Part shown: one piece after another, positions 61,372 through 64,000 of the stretch | Numbering within the stretch: the stretch's first letter is position 1 | How the letters are laid out: every line of letters starts with the position of its first letter | Assembly (NCBI RefSeq): GCF_000013645.1 | Contig: NC_007951.1 | Coordinates: forward strand, 4,216,001-4,280,000 | Source: Paraburkholderia xenovorans LB400 | GTDB lineage: Bacteria; Pseudomonadota; Gammaproteobacteria; Burkholderiales; Burkholderiaceae | Direction: 5' to 3' | DNA: 64,000 bases | Position numbers and translations under genes: made by a program | Notes under the pieces: model-generated | Told to the model about the DNA's origin: nothing | Database searches by the model: none | What the model saw: only the letters and a program-made list of their open reading frames with translations

Positions 61372-62388
61372 TTAATCTCGTGATCCGCGATTCTTCAACT
61401 GGTCGAGCAGCACGGCGGCGAGCAGGATCGCGCCACGCACCAGATACTGATAGAACGCGTCGATGTTCATCAGGTTCATCACGTTTTCGACCGTGCCCAT
61501 GATCAGCACGCCGATCACCACGCCGGAAATCGTCGCACGTCCGCCGAGCAGCGAGACGCCGCCCAGCACGCACGCCGAGATCACGTTCAGCTCGAAGCCT
61601 TCCGCGGCATTCGGCTGACCCGATGTGATGCGCGAGGCCAGAATCACACCGGCCAGTGCAGTCACCGCGCCCTGAATCAGGAAGATGTAGACGCGCGTGC
61701 GCTCCACATTGATACCGGCCAGACGCGACGCTTCCGGATTGCCGCCGATCGCGAGCGTATTGCGGCCATACACGGTCTGGTTGAGCATCACGCCGAACAC
61801 GATGAAGCACAGCAGCGTGACCCAGATCGGCAGCGACACGCCGAAGAAGCTCAAGCCGCCCAGCGCGATAAACGTATCCGACGACACGCCGACCGCCTGA
61901 CCGTGCGAGACGATAAAGCCGAGACCACGGACGATTTCCATCGTGGCGAGCGTCGTGATCAGCGCGTTGATGCGCAGATACGCGATCACCGCGCCGTTGA
62001 CGAAACCGATCACGGCGCCCGCCGCCACCGCCGCGACGATCGCGATAAACGTGTTGCCGGTGGCGTTGAGCACCATCGCGCACAGCACGCCGGCGAACGC
62101 GACCGTCGAACCCACCGAAAGGTCGAAATCGCGCGAGGCGAGGCAGAACATCATCGTGCACGCCACCATGCCGATCTGCGAGATCGACAGCGCGAGGCCG
62201 AGCATGTTCTCGATCGAGAAGAAGTGATCGACGGTCAGCGACATGGTGGCGAACATCACCACAAAGATCACGATCAGGCTGTACTCGGTGATCTGCTGCC
62301 ACCATTTCGCCTTGTCGTTGGTCTGCGGAATCAGCGCTTCGGCTGCGCCCTTGGCGGCCTGTTGCGCGAGGTTTTCTCTGGCTTGCAT
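61372..62388 (-). CDS. araH: L-arabinose ABC transporter permease
   Basis: A 338-residue inner-membrane permease with about eight to ten hydrophobic segments. LITTLATMEIVRGLGFI, YGRNTLAIGGNPEASRLAG and AAEGFELNVISACVLGGVS closely resemble enteric AraH. It partners with AraG. The ATG follows a GGGAGGAG site, 53 bases after araG. Confidence 0.92.
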   Translation of the reverse strand: MQARENLAQQAAKGAAEALIPQTNDKAKWWQQITEYSLIVIFVVMFATMSLTVDHFFSIENMLGLALSISQIGMVACTMMFCLASRDFDLSVGSTVAFAGVLCAMVLNATGNTFIAIVAAVAAGAVIGFVNGAVIAYLRINALITTLATMEIVRGLGFIVSHGQAVGVSSDTFIALGGLSFFGVSLPIWVTLLCFIVFGVMLNQTVYGRNTLAIGGNPEASRLAGINVERTRVYIFLIQGAVTALAGVILASRITSGQPNAAEGFELNVISACVLGGVSLLGGRATISGVVIGVLIMGTVENVMNLMNIDAFYQYLVRGAILLAAVLLDQLKNRGSRD

Positions 62389-62441
62389 GTTGAAGACTCC
62401 TCCCGTTCCCCACGGGTTGCCGGACTTTCGTCCGATGATGT

Positions 62442-63992
62442 TCAGGCCGCCTGTTGGGCGGCGGTTTCCGTTCCGGCGTCGGTGCCAGGTAAGGCGGTCG
62501 AGCTTTGCGGTAGCGCGAGACTCAACACCGACTGTTCCGTTGCATCCTGGCGCGCCAGCTCGCCGGAAATCCGGCCCTGACGCATCACGACAATGCGGTC
62601 GGACACGCCCAGCACTTCCGGCAACTCCGACGAAATCATCACGATCGCGCAGCCGCGTTCGGCAAGCTGATAGATCACGTTGTAGATTTCATGCTTCGCG
62701 CCGACGTCGATGCCGCGCGTCGGCTCATCGAGAATCACCACTTTCAGATCCGGCTCGGCCAGCCAGCGCGACAGGATCGCCTTCTGCTGATTGCCGCCCG
62801 AGAGAAAGCGGATCTTCTGGCGGCGGCTCGGCGTCTTGATCTTCAGCAGCTTGATGAAACGGTCCGCCGTTTCCGCCTCCTTCTTGCGATCGAGGAACAT
62901 GCCCGCGCGCAGATAGTGGCGGCGGCAACTGATATTGATGTTCTCCGACACGCTCGCCATCGCGACGATGCCCTCTTCCTTGCGGTCTTCGGGACACAGC
63001 ACGATGCCGTGCCGGATCGCTTCGCCCGCGCTGCGCACCTTGATCGGCTTGCCGTCGAGCGTCAGTTCGCCGCCCTTCTTGCGATCGGCGCCGTACACCA
63101 GATGCATCAGTTCGCTGCGGCCCGCGCCCACCAGACCGAAGAAGCCGACGATCTCGCCGCGCCGCACTTCGAAGCTGGCCGGCTGCGCGAGCGCGTGGCC
63201 TTCGATCGCTTTCGCCGCGAAGCGTACTTCGCCGAGCGGCCGCGCCGAATAGTTATAGATGTCCGAAATTTCCCGCCCCACCATCTCGCTGACGATGGTG
63301 TCGCGCGACACACCTTCGAGCGTCGGATGCGAGGCGATCTTGCGGCCATCCCGGAAGATCGTGCAGGCGTCGCACAGCTCGTAGATCTCATCCATGCGGT
63401 GCGAGATGTAGATCATCGCGCGGTTGTCGGCGCGCAAGTCGCGCACCAGCTTGAACAGCACTTCGGTCTCACGGTGGGACAGCGAACTGGTCGGCTCGTC
63501 CAGCGCGATCACGCGCGCGTTGCGCAGCAGCGCCTTGCAGATTTCCACCATCTGCCGTTGCGCGATCGAGAGCTTGCGCAGCTTCGCGTTCGGATCGAGC
63601 GCCACGCCCATCGCTTCGAGGCGTTCGCGCACGAAGCGTTTGGCTTCGCGTTTGTTGACCCAGCCGAGCGAGTTCGGCAGTTGCCCGAGCAGCAGGTTTT
63701 CCGCGACCGTCAGATCGGGCACGTATTGCAGTTCCTGGTGAATCACCGCGATGCCCGCCGCGATCGACGACGCCGCGCTCGTGAAGCGCACCTCGTTGCC
63801 GTCGATCATCACGCGGCCCGAGTCGGGCTGATATTCACCGCCGAGAATCTTCAGCAGGGTCGATTTCCCTGCGCCGTTTTCGCCCATCAGGCCGTGCACC
63901 TGGCCGACGTTGACGTCGAAGGACACACCGTCGAGCGCGCGCACGCCTGGAAAGACCTTGCCGATATTGTCAAAACGTAGCGTCGCTGACAC
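62442..63992 (-). CDS. araG: L-arabinose ABC transporter ATPase
   Basis: A 516-residue double-ATPase subunit of a sugar importer. The first domain has Walker A GENGAGKST (37-45) and Walker B VIALDEPTSSL. The second has the usual degenerate GLVGAGRSE and an intact LSGGNQQKA signature with VVILDEPTRGID. The ATG is 9 bases from the window's right edge; a binding-protein gene (araF) is expected beyond. First visible gene of the operon. Confidence 0.92.
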   Translation of the reverse strand: MSATLRFDNIGKVFPGVRALDGVSFDVNVGQVHGLMGENGAGKSTLLKILGGEYQPDSGRVMIDGNEVRFTSAASSIAAGIAVIHQELQYVPDLTVAENLLLGQLPNSLGWVNKREAKRFVRERLEAMGVALDPNAKLRKLSIAQRQMVEICKALLRNARVIALDEPTSSLSHRETEVLFKLVRDLRADNRAMIYISHRMDEIYELCDACTIFRDGRKIASHPTLEGVSRDTIVSEMVGREISDIYNYSARPLGEVRFAAKAIEGHALAQPASFEVRRGEIVGFFGLVGAGRSELMHLVYGADRKKGGELTLDGKPIKVRSAGEAIRHGIVLCPEDRKEEGIVAMASVSENINISCRRHYLRAGMFLDRKKEAETADRFIKLLKIKTPSRRQKIRFLSGGNQQKAILSRWLAEPDLKVVILDEPTRGIDVGAKHEIYNVIYQLAERGCAIVMISSELPEVLGVSDRIVVMRQGRISGELARQDATEQSVLSLALPQSSTALPGTDAGTETAAQQAA

Positions 63993-64000
63993 TTCGCCTC

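Overview
The window looks like a chromosome segment of a high-GC betaproteobacterium of the Burkholderia/Paraburkholderia group. This is inferred from gene content and order: an Entner-Doudoroff cluster with HexR, the run bamE-dapB-exbB-exbD-leuS-lptE-holA-proA with divergent fur, tkt-gapA, a maeB malic enzyme fused to a phosphotransacetylase-like domain, and an AraGH transporter beside oxidative arabinose genes. No rRNA, tRNA or CRISPR array was seen. Most of the window is ordinary housekeeping and catabolic sequence. Accessory sequence is concentrated at about 11.8-29.5 kb, with one insertion sequence at 48.3-49.2 kb.

Layout. 1-4.3 kb: the 5' part of a glutamate/aspartate binding protein gene, glutamate dehydrogenase (gdhA) behind a LysR gene with a LysR-type box upstream of gdhA, and a small glycosyltransferase. 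4.4-11.8 kb: purB, then gluconate uptake and phosphorylation (gntP, gntK), the Entner-Doudoroff pair edd-eda, and a divergent RpiR/HexR regulator. Two copies of one AT-rich motif lie in the edd/hexR gap. 11.8-26.9 kb: a 4726-codon trimeric autotransporter adhesin built from about 23 recurring head/neck/stalk units with near-identical internal duplications, followed by an OmpA-type lipoprotein gene. 26.9-29.6 kb: a long gene-poor region, a small DUF4440/SnoaL-like protein, and a locus whose leader resembles phage P1 C4 antisense RNA with an Icd-like leader ORF and an unknown downstream gene.

29.6-39.9 kb: hemJ, proA, holA, lptE, leuS, exbD, exbB, dapB and bamE on the minus strand, with fur divergent. 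40-44 kb: ureide catabolism (alc, allA), a DctA transporter and a divergent FadR-type regulator, with palindromic operator-like sites in the dctA/regulator gap. 44-48.3 kb: gapA, tkt, then speE on the other strand. A 913-bp IS5-family element has entered the last codons of speE. 49.3-52 kb: a VOC protein, rsmE, a barstar-like gene downstream of a secreted barnase-type RNase, and an intergenic stretch ending in a plus-strand terminator that no annotated gene uses (candidate sRNA). 52.1-58.2 kb: maeB, then thiL-pgpA-pncC-cupin, then pyrF. 58.3-64 kb: araG-araH-SDR dehydrogenase-lactonase-epimerase, which reads as L-arabinose (and perhaps D-galactose) uptake and non-phosphorylative oxidation.

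Main points for follow-up: the C4-like antisense locus near 29.4 kb, the recombination history of the giant adhesin gene, the orphan-terminator sRNA candidate near 52.0 kb, the IS that only swaps the tail of SpeE, and three sets of operator-like motifs that pair regulators with likely targets. All family assignments come from reading the translated sequence; no database search was run.
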